This document shows positions 20,994 to 32,218 of a stretch of 64,000 nt of DNA, piece by piece. The translations under genes were made by a program, and so were the position numbers. This stretch comes from Ectocarpus siliculosus (Eukaryota > Sar > Phaeophyceae > Ectocarpales > Ectocarpaceae), in NCBI GenBank assembly GCA_000310025.1, contig FN649728.1, positions 4,945,129-5,009,128 on the forward strand, given 5' to 3'. Each line of letters starts with the position of its first letter. Position 1 is the stretch's first letter. The notes under the pieces were generated by a model. The model had not been told where the DNA came from and did no database searches. It saw nothing but the letters and a program-made list of their open reading frames with translations.

Positions 20994-23900
20994 ATGCACC
21001 GCGCAGCAAGTGACTCTGGGGAGTCACGAGGTCACTCCCGAGATCCTGGCAGCAGCGATAGCGACGAGGAAGACACGAACGTTGACACCATGGATCTGCA
21101 AGAAGCCGGTAAGATGGCAGTCCCACCGCGACACCCTCTTTGTTCTGGTGGTGGTGGTTGAAGTACAGCAGCTGAAACACAGCGATTTTGTGTGGTTAGA
21201 GGTATCAAGCAACCTCGCGGAGCTGTCTAGTACTGGCTGGCTCCACTCAGTCTCCCCTGATTAACTCTAATGCGAATCATGGGCGAAAAAGGCTGGACAA
21301 CACTTTGGACAGCTGTTATTTTTTCTGAATAGCACGTGCTACCTTTTTTTGCACGGAGATGCAGGAGCTGTGACGTAGATACCTCTATCGATCCCAAACA
21401 GGCTTGTTCGAAGTTGTGGTATTCGCTACAGGTAAACCGGAAAATATGAAAGGGCAGATTTCCGCTGGCCGGAAGACTCCGCACAACTGTCACTGCGTAA
21501 CGTATACTCAAGTGTTAGGTTTGTCGTTTCTTCGTGTTGGATGCAGACCGCAATGTCCGTGGTAGTTGTTTGTACAGTGTTGTGTCAGCCTGTCCATCCT
21601 GAGAATCCCCGCGCGTCCCATTCTTTTGTGACCCGTGCGCTCTTGGTGAAGGAGATGAGCGAAGCGGCAGCCGGAGCCGCAGCCGAACCCGAAACGTGAG
21701 GCGATTGAAAATGGAATGGGATGACTTGAGAGCATAAGATTGTGGATGCAGCAGTCATTTCAAAATGTGTATCATGGCGCTACTTTCAACGATCGCATCA
21801 AATATTCAGTTTTGCAGCTTCCGGCGTAATGAAGAGTCAAGCACCAACAGCTCATTCTTTCCGCGGTCCTTAGGCCACACGAGCTTTTCGTGCCAGTTAT
21901 CGACGTTGATGCTCTAGCTAGTGTTTCCGTTGGTTTCGTGGCACCGCATAGATCAGTATGATGGACATGCGCAGAACGTGGGCTTCTGGGACGCCATATT
22001 GGTGGAAGCGACGACGGCAAGGTGGTAAGATGTCTTTCAAACGTTCGACAAGACTGCTTGTTTGCCCTTCGGCTTGTTGATATGGAAGGGCTGGGCAACA
22101 GATAGCCAAGGCGAGGCGTCTACCATCGCGGTCAAGCTGCACGACAAAACCCGCATTGGGGACAGCTATCAGGCTGTCACAATTCCCGGGCTACGCGCTC
22201 GCACGGCGGAAGCAAAACAGGAGGACTTGAAAATTGCACCCGAGAAGGTGAGACAATGGTGCCTGCCAATGTTGGAGTTTTGTATTCGTTCATCTGACGT
22301 TGCAAACATAGGGCGGTACTATTCAGAAGGAACACCCATAGGCAAGTTCGAACTCACCCTCACGGTTGTGTTGTTCTCACGCAGGACCACCTGCTGTGGG
22401 ACTCGTCTCGTGCTCCTGATGAGCGCCGCCTGCAACAGCTCGTTAAGGTATGTGGTAGTACTCTGGAGTCAAGTTTGCCAATTTTGCTCCCATGATTACC
22501 CTCGTTTCCTTATGCTCGAAGTACCGTATCATCTGTTCTACCCTATGCTAACGAAGGTTGCACCCGAAACATGGACGATTGGGAACACCCAGGTAGCTGT
22601 GGAAGCTAATAACCCCCACCTACAAAGGTTGTCTCCTCGAAGATAGCTACTTTTCTTGTCTCTCAAATTTGGGGTGAGTCACATAATAGGGGGGGTAAAC
22701 GCAGGAGAGCGGTAACACGAAGCGATAGATACATATGTAGACTTTTGCCTTCTCGGTTCCTGCCAGCGCTTACTCGCGGACGCATGTGTCGGTTGTTGTG
22801 TACGTGTGTGCACAGCGGCTTCGCATCGGTTCAGGAAGAGACGACGGTGGGCGGCCAACCAGCCTCCTCACACATGCGGACGTCGTGGCAGCTCTACACC
22901 GCTGCAAATACGATCCTGCTTCAGCAGAAGCCTCGTTGGTTGGCCTTCAACGACGCAGAGAGACCAAACACAAAAGCGCATCTGCCAGCGGCGATGCGCG
23001 CAAGTTGCAACATAGCAGGGGCGACGTTTCGGCGGAAGCAGCGACGTCACCTGAGGACAGTGCGACGGCGCAGAAGAGCAGCAACCAAATCAGCTCAATT
23101 GCTCCTGGCGGTGAACCGTGTACGGGGAAAAGCGATGTTGGGGGCAACCGGTGGGAAGACTGGAGCGAAGCTGACCGAGCGACATTCCTAGTACATCTTG
23201 GGGACAAGGTCTGTGTCCCGGAAGCTTGTCTCAACTTGTCGCGTACTGTCTCTGCATATTTCCCTCCTTTTTTTGCAGCTGTTCATGCTGCGGCACAGTC
23301 CTTGTAAGGTGGGTCTGTTCCCACGTCGGAGTTCTGAAACTATGCCATACCATACAATGCCATGCCCGTTGCACCAACACATTTTGTGTGTCAATTGCTT
23401 GCTCCTATTTCCAGCACAAGGACATGAATGATGTGGCGGAGGAGTTTGCGACGAAGAGCCACGGTGATGTCATCGAGTTCTACTACAACTGGAAATTTCA
23501 TGAACCAGACTACTCTCGCTGGCAACTCATGAAACGGCAGATTGACATAGCCTTGGTGAGCTGTACGCGATTCTTTCAGTCATTTAAACCTGTTGGCGAT
23601 TTCAGGAGTCGTCCCTCTGTCCATTCGCCGATCTTGCTGCACTGCATATGACGTACGACGTTTATCAAAGAAACATAGAGTAGCTTCCTCCGTGCGCAAG
23701 TGGTACCTATAACAACGGTGAATGGTGGAAGTTGCTTGTAGCAGCCTTCCACCACAAGAAGGAAGTGATATTAACGCTACTTTGTCACGAGCACGCCGTT
23801 CCCAGGTATGCATGAGCATAAGTACCCCGATCACCCCCATACCAACCTCAACTTCGTGCGGTGTACAGACGTTTCCGGACTTCCATCAGGATATATGTGA

Positions 23901-26900
23901 AGCTTGCGAGGAGGGAGGAGAATTGCTGTTGTGCGACACTTGCAGCCTTGCCTTTCACTTGCGCTGCTTGAATCCGGGCCTTGAGGAACCTCCAGATGTG
24001 CGTGTATGTCAATGTTTCCAATAAATGTCTATGTCTGAGAATTTAATTTGCTCGTTGTTGTCTCAAGTGGTTGGGAAGTCGAAGCTGATGTTTCGGCAAC
24101 CTTGATTTTGTACGCAATGCTTGAGCACAACAACGTGCTGTAAGTGGTTGGGTCGCGAGCAAACCTCTGGTCCAGCTTGACATTGGCACTCCAACGTTTT
24201 CTACAACGCACAAGAAACGCTTTTCCTTACATGTGCTTGGTGGTTTGTGAGATGTTGGGCGGATGCACATGATGCAACCTAGTCCTTCGCTGATTTGCCT
24301 CGCATCTCGTATGTCGTGGTCGTCATCATGTTTGCAGAATGACTGGAGCTGTCCTGAATGCACGAGGAAGCACGTAACGCCGGAGACCAGGGTAAGGGCC
24401 CCATTTTTTATGGGAAAAGTCGAAAATTCATCGTTCGTTTGTTCGCATGGCTTTTGCAGCAATAAGCATCTGGAGCCAAGGTTACCAACGTCGGGTTAAT
24501 TTTTGGGAGGAGGGATGCGAAGAGGACGCCATGGATACAAGGTTAGCCCAAAATTGACCTTTCCATAAAAGGATCACCAGGTCATGAGAAGACCATCACC
24601 GTAAGCTTTGCCTCATGGTTCATCTCTGGGCGCGAGATGGCGAGACCGTAAGTCGGGCTCTTACCATGGTATGAACAGTCGTTAGAGACTGCAGCACCAG
24701 ATAAAAACAGAGCCGGCTGCTGCCGTCGGCCACGGTGTTGTGTTTGAAAGTATGAAAGTATTTTCTCTCTGGTTTTTCTACCGTATTCTTGAACATGGGG
24801 CGAGCGAGGACCGTGGCAACGCTGCCTGCGTGAGGTCTGCTTTGACCTGTAGTCCGTGTCGGGTTGCAGTACTGCTGTGTGTGTTAAGGGCTCTACCGTC
24901 TGGTGGAAATCTTGGTAGTTTCCTTTCAGAACCAAGAGAGCACTATTTTGCCGACTACAGGCTTTTAGTTTGCGACAAGAGGTTGAGAATTCCACCAAGC
25001 TCTCGCTTAAACAAGGACCGAGCGCCCTTTAGTTGAGCTCCCCTAGTAGAGGCAGCCGTGGGTGCGAATGGATTACCACTGCTTGAGGTATTTAGGTAGA
25101 AACTCATGGTCGTGCGCTGATTGCCCCATGTTCGGGATAGCTGGCATATCCTCTAACCTCTCATTCGAAATCTCAGTGCGTTTATCCTAGCCTACACATA
25201 CACCTGGTGAATGTTAATGTTTCGCCTTTCACACGTTTTGAGGTTGCACAAACCTGTCACGACATATGAAACCCGCCGCTATCATTCCAAGCATGACACC
25301 CACCCCTTGCCCTAAATGACATTGGAGCTGCCCTCCACACCCTGTACGCACTCTGCTCGATGCGCCACTCCAGGCGAGGGCGAAACTCTTCGTGAAGCAG
25401 AGGATAGTGTCGATCGAAGAGGAACGACGGTGGTGAGTTGGACACGAAAAAAGTGTGCTCCCTATCCCTGCAAGGATACTGTAGGTTGTTGATTTGTCAG
25501 ACATTTGGCAATATGCCCTGAGCATGACCAACCACCCACGCGGAAGATCGTGTTGTCTTGGTCGTCGATTTTGCGTTCTACTTCTACCAGGAATGTGATA
25601 CATTGTTTACAGCAGCTCTACCGAAGTGGTACAACTACTGGTTGGTCGTATCACCACCTGTGCGTGGCCTTCGTTTAGCTTGCGTGCGCCCACGTACCCG
25701 CTTGACTCACGTACTGTACACAGCATGGCTCAAGAGGAAGAGCGCCGGCATGAGCGCCAAGCCTTGTATGGGTACTTGGGCCAAGCGAGTGCTGGTATCG
25801 AGCACGGTCATAAGCGAGGAGGAGGGGCGAGCGCCTCCAATGCCGAAAACAGACGACAAAGGATCATGGGGCACGAGGAGGCAGAGGCGCAAGCAGAACG
25901 GGAGCTGAGCAACCGCCCGTGGGCGAAAGAAGACCTGGCACAGCTCCAGAGGGCGGTGGACGAGTACGTGCTGATGCACGATCTGGGTGTTCTGTCGTTG
26001 TGATGGAAATGTTGATGCGTTCCTCTTCTTTACCCCAACAATCAAAGTTGACCCTGTTTCCAGCCCTCGACAACGTTGCCTCTTCGCTCGTTCTAGCTGG
26101 TCAAGACTAATAATGTGGGTGCTCTTGTGGTTTACGCTGGACTGACGTGTCCCCGCGGCAGATTCGGCGAACGCGGCTGGCGCGCGATGATGGCTAATGA
26201 AAAGCACAAGAGTCTCTTCCATATGAGAAGTCCGTTTATCGTCAAAAGCATGCATCGCATGCTCAAGGACAACGAGCTCAAACGAGCGAAGGCCAGGGCT
26301 AGAATGGCAGCAAGGGCCGACACCAAGGCTAAGGCTCGAGTGAGTAACTGGCGCCGTGAGAAGTCAGATGTGCCCACGTCCTGTAAGTGGGTTGTTTGTT
26401 CGTCTTGCGGAGCCTGGCAGTCTTCTGGTTGGCTGACGGTTGGGGTGCATCTGTTACGGTCCTCAAATTACCCACTGGTAACAGCGAGGAGTTGCAATGT
26501 TTTGAGAACTGGGCTGACATAGAACTTGGTGTGCCGGTGGTATGCATCTTGCCGCTTGTAGGGAGACGCCATAGCTGGTGCCGATGGCGATCCGGCCAAG
26601 GATTTCTGCAGGGAAGCTGTGTCGTTCGCCGAAGCTGATGCGGCAGCAGCAGCGGTGGCGATGGCGCGTACTGAAGCGCACGAAAGCGTAGACAACCCGG
26701 GAGAGGAAGCGGGAGGTGCAGGAACGTTCGACGACAAGAGCCGGGCGAGAGAGAGGAGAGCCTTGCTCCAGAAACTGATCATGGAACATGGTGTAGGAGG
26801 GGTGAAGACGAAGGTGAGGCATGAGTTCATCCTGCTGCGAGCGTGAGCTTAATCGTTGACATTTGCTGTGACCGAGCGATACGGAGGCTGCTGTGTTTGT

Positions 26901-27461
26901 TTTGTGTCGCAGCTCGAACGCTACGGGAAGTGCTTTATGCCGCAGATGCTTCTTTGAGGGGGGGAGCTTGGAGGAGTTTCCGGTTTCCGGTTGCCGTCTC
27001 ATGAAAAACATCGCGTTCGTGAGGCCACGTGTTACCGGAGTGTTTCGTAACATATACCGTGCTTCCAACGTGCATCGTTTTCTTTTGTCTCCCATCAGCT
27101 GGATATGCCTGTGTACAGTGCTCTGAAGGAAGAGGGAAGCCAGAGCGTTCTCATCAACCATTGGCGGTCGATGCAACACCGACTGCGGCGAAGGTTAGAG
27201 CGCCTCGGCATGGTCCCGAAAAGGAAGCCAGGTAGACCCCCGAAAAATCCCCCGACGAAACAATATCCAGGTTTTGAGGCGGCTTACCCGGGAAGCACCA
27301 ATGTTGGAGCGCCTACGACACAGGCCACAGGGAACAACGAACGCGGAGACCTGCCAAGGGAAGAGGACCACGGTGGCGAACGCAGCCGAAAGAGGGCTCG
27401 CACGGAGGAAAAAGCGGAAAACGAACAATTGCCGGCAGCGAGCATGCGTATGCAGCTGTAG
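20994..27461 (+). CDS. ELM2-SANT-PHD protein with C-terminal AT-hook
   Basis: Predicted nuclear scaffold: ELM2-SANT pairs in MTA, MIER and CoREST proteins recruit class I histone deacetylases, and PHD fingers read histone H3 tails. Exons: 20994-21108, 22102-22247, 22385-22447, 22816-23208, 23415-23555, 23869-23997, 24338-24391, 25724 to about 25967, 26162-26339, 26562-26813, 27099-27461. The first seven join in phase. Residues 1-38 are acidic and Ser-rich. ELM2 starts at [15 protein letters not shown] and runs through [19 protein letters not shown] runs from [19 protein letters not shown] to EFYYNWKF. The PHD finger has CEAC, CDTC, H..C and CPEC with WSCPEC. A second Myb/SANT-like stretch ([17 protein letters not shown], then GWRAMM) follows. 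The last exon holds the AT-hook [11 protein letters not shown] and a stop at 27461. The links 24391-25724 and 25967-26162 do not keep phase as drawn, so an exon or boundary is missing there. The start Met is the first before the acidic tract; an upstream start is possible. Confidence 0.85.
26911..26956 (+). other. Possible alternative terminal exon of the ELM2-SANT-PHD gene
   Basis: After a good acceptor (TTTTGTGTCGCAG) the sequence reads [14 protein letters not shown] and then a stop, in phase with the exon ending at 26813. It competes with the AT-hook exon at 27099 for the same phase and also begins with a Leu codon. If used, it would give an isoform lacking the AT-hook. It may equally be chance. 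Confidence 0.25.
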
Positions 27462-30400
27462 ACTGACTGACGCGCAGGGTGGCCACCCCGATCTGTGTTG
27501 GTGGATTCGTGGCCTACTGTAGGAGGTTTGCTAAATTTTAACCATTGTGCATATGCGTATGTGCGTTGTATTGTGCTGTTTGTGTATCGCTGGCGTGTTT
27601 TTTACTTAACGTCGGAATGAGAACACGTACGATCTGACGTCTGGGGAGATGGTTAGAATGAGTAAGACGATAATGGTCGTGGTGCTACTTGTGCCCAAGG
27701 CCCACGCCCGTGATTTCTTCTTATATCCAATAGAGTGTTATGTTGAACGTGGAGGGTACATGTATTCGAATTCCGGCGTGAGCTTTTTATTGCAAAACGA
27801 GTTGATTCTCTCGCTTCCGTGTTTGGTAATGGAAAGCGATACATGCAAGTTCGTGTACACACTTTGAGGGAAGAGAGTGTTGTTCTCGCGTTAAGAATCG
27901 AACGCAAGCACCGCCGGAGGGGTGGTAGAGGCCCGCAGGTTAACCCTTGTGCATGACCACGGATTGGAGCTGCTCCTAACCGGCAGAAATGCTGTGAGCG
28001 CCGATTTAATGTGACGAAGAAAAAAGTATACTCCCGAATATACAATCGTAAGAACACGGTGGCCCGACGATTCAGTTAGAACCTCGCCGCCTTGTAAACG
28101 TTACAATAGAACGCCAGTGAGTTTGAATCTCGGTGCAGTCACACGAACTGTGGGATTTGTCACATCATTATGTCGAAACACGTGTGTTCTTTTCTTGTTT
28201 GCATCGACCGCACTAACCGGCTGACCAATGAAGCGGCTAAAGGCCACGATGATCTAGGACCGACCCTGTGAGGGAGCGTCACATGGGGGGGGGTCGCTAC
28301 TCTCGGGATTTTGAGACAGATATTACGTACGTAGCAAAAACAGAAGAAACTGCACGTGTTTACCGTGGCTGCTACTGCTTTGGACGCACGCTCGTTATGG
28401 ATTGCTTTCGCCGTCTTCCCTGCATTCACTACTGCCGCCCATATTCCCCCAATATTTTGGCGGGCCCTCTGTAGTTCTTCGGTGCTTGTTGTGAGGATAA
28501 CCTCCCTGGCTCAAAAACGTTTTTTTTTCTCTCTTCCACGTTTATAGTCAATGTTTTCCTCCTCCATCGTCGCCTTCATCCTCCTTTCTCCCTTTTCATT
28601 TTCCTTCATCTCCGTCACTCCTAACCAATTACCGTCAATATCATCGCCATCCCTTTCACCTGAGAACTACATAAACATGATGTTCTACTGAAATCCCAAC
28701 TTCTGTGTGCTGTGTGTAGTGTGTGAAACCCAAACAAAGTAGACTTCACGGTCGACGGGGTGTGTGTGTGTCTGAAGCCTTCTCGCCTTACAAACAACGA
28801 CAAAGAGGTGAGTGAAGAACAAACAAGAAGCTCGTATCCGTGTGTGATGTATGATGATCCTGAAGTGTACATTAAACGTCCAGAACCAATAATAGACTCA
28901 ATCCTCGTCCTTGCCAACAACAGCATACAGCAAGCAGCAGAACCGATGACACCGCAGCAAGTTAATTTTCACGACACAACTTTTTTTTCTTTTTCCGTTC
29001 ATTTATTTTCGTACGCTGTGCCATAACCAACCACGGCCGTGCTGCACGCGCCCTTGGCCATACCGAATGGCCGTATTGTCAACAGCGCGATCTGAGTTTG
29101 GTGTGAGCTCTTGCACACACAGCGGGAGAGTCAACTTGGCTGTTGGGTGAGAGCAGCAAGAGTCGAGCAAGAGCAAGGCAAGAGTTTGCAAAAGTTGCAA
29201 AAGTTGCAAAAGTCCTGAAACACGTAAATGGTGACCCCCTCCCCCCCCCCCCCCCGGAGGCGACGGGAGTTCCTGTTTCCGCCCCACACAACGGTAGTCC
29301 CAGAGTCCCAGTCCCTCTCACAGGTCAGTTGAGAACAGCACCCACAACAAGCACCAACGAGAGCGAGAGCTTTAATTCTGGCAAACAACATGCCGCGGGT
29401 GTTGACGCGCTTCATCGAGGAACCACAAGTGAGTCGAGCTGGCTAGTTGTAACTCCGTTGCTGTGCATTGTATAGTGAACTTCCTAGTTGATGTTGGAAG
29501 GCGTACACCAGTATGCACCACCGAGTACGTTGTGTGGTATGAATATGCAAGGTGGCTGAGAGTGATGAGAGTATCCTCCAATTTTGAACCAAAATCGACT
29601 GGTAGCGTTTGGATAGCTCGGGGGTTCAGGGTTAATAATGTTGATAGCTCATGAACATTTGTATACGGTGTAAACAAATACTAACGATGCCGTGTGTATG
29701 CTACATAGACTACATCTGCAAGCTTGCAAGTATTTTAATAGCTTGATGACGGGTTTCGCGCGGTTGTCGTGTGTTCCCTGCTGACACTGGACGTCGTATG
29801 CATGCTACCGGCCTACTACACACATGACACATGGAGAAACACCCCCGTTCCCTGGTTGTAGAAACTACACTTGTTAAAGAATATGAAACACCTTCCAGCA
29901 ACGAGCGTTGATGCGGCGGAATTCCTTGTTGCTCTTGCGTGAAAAAAAGGGAAAACGACACAACAGGGTATACCATGGTCGAAAAGCGACACACCTGGGT
30001 ACACAGTTATTAACAGCAGCAAATGCACTCATATCATTGGTCAGCGCCCAATTTCACCCCGGTGCGTCCGGAAAGGCGCACGGTATACCCTGCCGTGACT
30101 ACTTTTCTCAACAACTGTACCCTGTTTTCGGAAATGTACCCTGACCTGACGGGAAATGAGACCCTTTTATCAATCATTTCCCCCGCAGGAATCTTCCCAA
30201 CTCCTTTTCCCCTCCAACCATTGGATACCAAACGGCGAATCTTCCCGCCCAACAACAACCATGGCAACGGGGGCAGGAATCAATTTCCGCCCCCGCGAAG
30301 CAACACCATCCATCAACTCTTCCGCTCTAAATCAACAACGGCCGGGCAATACCCCAGCACATTTGTTCCGGGAAACAAGACACACGCGTACAATACCCCG

Positions 30401-32218
30401 TGGACTACTGCTTGCTGCAGTCTATATGCGAGACGCACGGGTTACGCTATGAAAGTTAAACCGATCCAGCTGGTTGGCATGCATATGCATGTGTGCGTGC
30501 GTGTGTTGTCTGTTGTGTCTCAATTGCGATGTGTTCTTGCTTGAACTACTGCTGTAGCAGCAGCGGTCACGCTTACCAGCCAACCAGGCCGACCAATCAA
30601 TCAAGGTAGTAAGAAGATGTCAGGCTTCAACGGATGAACCGATGAAATACAACCACGGATGGAATGCTTGGATAATGGTGTGGTGAGGACGCAGTACTGT
30701 ACGTGCGAAAAAAGCAACGTTATTGACATTGCTCCCTGAAAATTTTCCAGACTTTCCCCCCACTCCTCAACATTTTCCGAGCTTCCATGTATTCTGATGG
30801 CTTCGAAACAGTATCTTGAAAGACGGCAGTAAGTTTAGTGCAAGCTTTAGTAAGCATGTAAAACTTCCCTGCACGTTGGGATACACGCAGATTTATCTCC
30901 CCGTGCACAAGTATCCAGGAATCGCCGCCCACTTCCCCAAGTGTGTTGTCCGGAAAAAGGTACCTATACAACAGTTTATAACGACATTACTACGTTAACG
31001 TCTGCTTCTGTAGGAGACACTCTCATGCCTCTACACGCTTTTGGAATTCCGTGATCACGATTTTCAGCCAAATATTGTAAGAGTTTTTGGAAATAACGCT
31101 ACGGTATCCCAAGGCGTGGCAGGCAACTGCCCAAAAAACAATTTCAGTCGGCACTGCTTGACTGGAGTACGTGAGGCATGGTACACGATAAGCCAGTGGG
31201 CCAGTTACCAGGATCCGACTGACCTTGGTGGCTTATCCCTCCTAGTACCCAGTCCCTCCGCAAAACAAAATGTCGCAAAATTTTTGTTGAGGGGCTACAT
31301 TCCATCCAAAGAATCTGAGCCCCTTGCCAGACAAAGGGTGACTTGGCTTCAGTATGAAAAGTGTCCCCAAACCACCTGGGGACGGATTTGATACTCAAGC
31401 CAAGTCAGCAATTTTTTCCTGTACCAGGCGATTTACAGTTTTACTACCCATAGGGGACAAGAGGCTTGGGCGATGGTGTCCAGCAAGTCAGAGGCCGGGG
31501 AGAGGCATCACACAGCATGTTACACTGCGTACCACCTCAGCCAAGCAGATAGACCAAGGATTCTCACGTGCGTTTCACACAGTGGAGCCTAGGGTGACTA
31601 CGGTGCGGTAAATACTCATTTGAGTGCTGTGTCGCCAAATTGACCCATTTGGGCTTCCAGTACTAGAAGGGTTGAAGGGTGTGAAAGTCCTCCCCCCCCC
31701 CCCCCGTCTCTCTTCTTCGACCTCAGTCTCAAGTCACTTTGTAACGCTCAACTCTTACTTGACGTACTCGCTTCTCACCCGACTTCTGGATACTACAAGA
31801 CATACGCATACATGAGAGTTGTTGATCCCATCACATGTTGCGCCTGCAGTTGTCGCATTCACAGGTTGATCCACATGAAACATGAAACACAGAATGCACC
31901 TGCTTCCATATATCATGTTGGGGTACTGTACAGGTATTTCGTACTCTGGCGGTACAGCAGTACAGCTTCAACAATGAGTGGTATGCATACCATACAACCA
32001 AAGTGCAGGCGGGTGGCAGGGCGTTGTTTGACGTTTGAATGCTCGATAGACGCCCTGCTAGTACGATGTATCTACTGCTCCAATTTGTAATTTTGTCATC
32101 GCAGCTGTTAACGCAGACAAGGCAACTAGATCCATTGCCCTCCTGATTATTGAGTCCACGGGAAAGCTACATTCACAAATCTGATCACGCATGTACATAC
32201 GTTCTGTTAAACTGCAAG
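27462..32218. other. Intergenic stretch, no confident gene
   Basis: It lies between two genes on the plus strand. Plus-strand frames at 29143-29475, 30023-30544 and 31041-31391 lack domains and convincing splice structure. The first coding exon of the downstream Yippee gene should be in the right half. One phase-compatible candidate begins at the ATG near 31877 and reads 16 codons to a GT at the end of YHVG, but it is unproven. A hairpin is at 31342-31412 and a poly-C run near 31692. Confidence 0.5.
31342..31412. repeat. Long imperfect hairpin
   Basis: The left arm TGACTTGGCTTCAGTATG pairs with GATACTCAAGCCAAGTCA (16 of 18), and an inner stem GTCCCCA/TGGGGAC closes a short AACCACC loop. It could be a small inverted-repeat element or a structured transcript. 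No target-site duplication was identified. Confidence 0.6.

Noticed and set aside
23722-23814. Possible extra exon between the SANT and PHD exons
   Set aside because: The frame ending at a GT after RARRSQ has no acceptor in the needed phase, whereas the exons ending at 23555 and starting at 23869 join directly in phase.
28045-28135. tRNA-like sequence with AGTTTGAATCTC and a CTTGTAA loop
   Set aside because: The anticodon and acceptor stems do not pair and the B-box is imperfect, so it is not a functional tRNA.
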